Source: Clostridium sp. CAG:167 (lineage in GTDB: Bacteria > Bacillota > Clostridia > Lachnospirales > Lachnospiraceae). From it: a DNA stretch of 6,709 bases. The notes under the pieces are model-generated. The model was not told where the DNA came from. It worked only from the letters and a program-made list of their open reading frames with translations, and ran no database searches. Shown piece after piece: positions 5,990-6,709 of the stretch. Both the position numbers and the translations under genes were made by a program. The number at the start of each line of letters is the position of its first letter. Position 1 is the stretch's first letter. The stretch spans positions 1 to 6,709 of the forward strand of contig HF998345.1 of NCBI GenBank assembly GCA_000433735.1. Direction: 5' to 3'.

Positions 5990-6709
5990 TTATGGACGCA
6001 CAATAACCGGCACTTCGCTTCTCAGGAAAAAGCCTCTGTCCCGGATCACTACATTGTTGTAAGTAGAACTGCTTTCCATCGTAAGTCCATTTCCTATGTA
6101 TAAAGATATATGATAAATCCTCTTATATCTTCCATTCCGCTTTGCCTTGCTGCCGCCCCAGCATACCAGATCTCCCGGTTTCATTTTTTTCAGATTGTAG
6201 TATTTACCGGATGCTTTGATCCTTTTGCCCTTCTGAGTATAATATTTACCAATGGAGGCGGCTACCGGTGCCCATCTGTCTTTGTAAGCCAGATACCGTC
6301 CTGCTGCCCGGTAACAGCGGTATACAAAGGATGAACAGTCAAAATAGTTGGCACTCATGCGCCTTGCCTGGCTGTATTTTTTCTTTCCTACCTTGCTGTA
6401 ACCGTATCGCATCGCCTTTGTTTTCTGTTTGGATGCTACCGCCAGATAATAAGTCACGGTGGCTCCGTCTACGGTACATGTTACGGTGGCGCTTCCGGTC
6501 TTTTTTGCCTTTACTTTTCCCTTGGAAGTTACGGATGCCACTTTTTTATCCGATACTGCCCACACCGGCTTACTGTATTTGTTGAGACCGGTTACCTTCA
6601 GTCTGATTTTTTTGCCTTTCACGTAAAAACCATATTTTTTGTTGAGAACAGGCTCTGTCACATATACCTGACAAGAGAATGCTACATCTCCCAGTCTGGC
6701 TGTGGTCTT
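5990..6709 (-). CDS. Big2-domain NlpC/P60 cell-wall hydrolase, C-terminal part (5' end outside window)
   Basis: The minus-strand frame is open to the right edge, so the GTG at 6661 is internal and the N-terminus is missing. Of the 239 visible residues, the first dozen or so (LGDVAFSCQVYVTEP) look like the end of one bacterial Ig-like repeat. The next, about 25-90, is a full Big2-type repeat with VWAVSDKKVASVTSKGKV and KKTGSATVTCTV. The last 130 form an NlpC/P60 domain: FDCSSFVYRC with the catalytic Cys, MKPGDLVCWGG, and IYHISLYIGNG with the catalytic His; the third polar position appears to be Glu in TMESS. Known for the family: hydrolysis of peptide bonds in peptidoglycan stems, often gamma-D-Glu-diaminopimelate. 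Big2 repeats suggest a secreted, wall-bound protein. A signal peptide would lie outside the window. It ends 15 bases before the deacetylase gene. Confidence 0.88.
   Translation of the reverse strand, partial: KTTARLGDVAFSCQVYVTEPVLNKKYGFYVKGKKIRLKVTGLNKYSKPVWAVSDKKVASVTSKGKVKAKKTGSATVTCTVDGATVTYYLAVASKQKTKAMRYGYSKVGKKKYSQARRMSANYFDCSSFVYRCYRAAGRYLAYKDRWAPVAASIGKYYTQKGKRIKASGKYYNLKKMKPGDLVCWGGSKAKRNGRYKRIYHISLYIGNGLTMESSSTYNNVVIRDRGFFLRSEVPVIVRP

Noticed and set aside
6659..6661. GTG at 6661 as the start of the NlpC/P60 gene
   Set aside because: The frame stays open to the window edge and the upstream residues read as the end of another Big2 repeat, so the codon is internal.

Overview
The window looks like part of a chromosome from a Gram-positive Firmicute, most likely a gut Clostridia/Lachnospiraceae-type organism. 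This is inferred from the moderate GC content, strong AGGAG-type ribosome binding sites, a sortase-type C-terminus with a TPDTGD motif, a Big2-NlpC/P60 secreted protein and the compact rfbA-rfbB-rfbD-rfbC order. No species can be named from the sequence alone.

Layout: the left edge (1-339, + strand) holds the C-terminal end of a Thr/Pro/Ser-rich surface protein with a cell-wall sorting signal. A perfect 14-bp hairpin with a T-rich flank on the minus strand (about 354-398) separates it from everything else. From 402 to the right edge all genes lie on the minus strand, so they are read from right to left. In transcription order they are: a partial Big2-NlpC/P60 peptidoglycan hydrolase, a CE4-type polysaccharide deacetylase, rfbA, rfbB, rfbD, rfbC, a VanZ-family membrane protein, and a two-domain YjbR/MGMT protein. 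Gaps are 56 bases or less, the last two junctions overlap by 31 and 22 bases, and no terminator is visible inside, so this is probably one operon or the 3' part of a longer one. Its promoter is not in the window.

Function: RfbA, RfbB, RfbC and RfbD form the complete four-step route from glucose-1-phosphate and dTTP to dTDP-L-rhamnose, the donor for rhamnose-containing cell-wall polysaccharides. The deacetylase, the NlpC/P60 hydrolase and the VanZ protein are all plausible envelope genes, so the block is best read as a cell-envelope polysaccharide locus. The last gene is the odd one out: it resembles alkylation-repair or alkyltransferase-like proteins, with a YjbR/MmcQ domain fused in front and Phe in place of the His next to the active cysteine.

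Most of the window is ordinary and conserved. I did not find convincing evidence of a new system. The points most worth a second look are the YjbR-MGMT fusion, its overlap-coupled position in a rhamnose operon, and the large insertion in the leaderless deacetylase. There is no gene-free stretch longer than 300 bases, and I saw no tRNA, rRNA, CRISPR array or insertion sequence.
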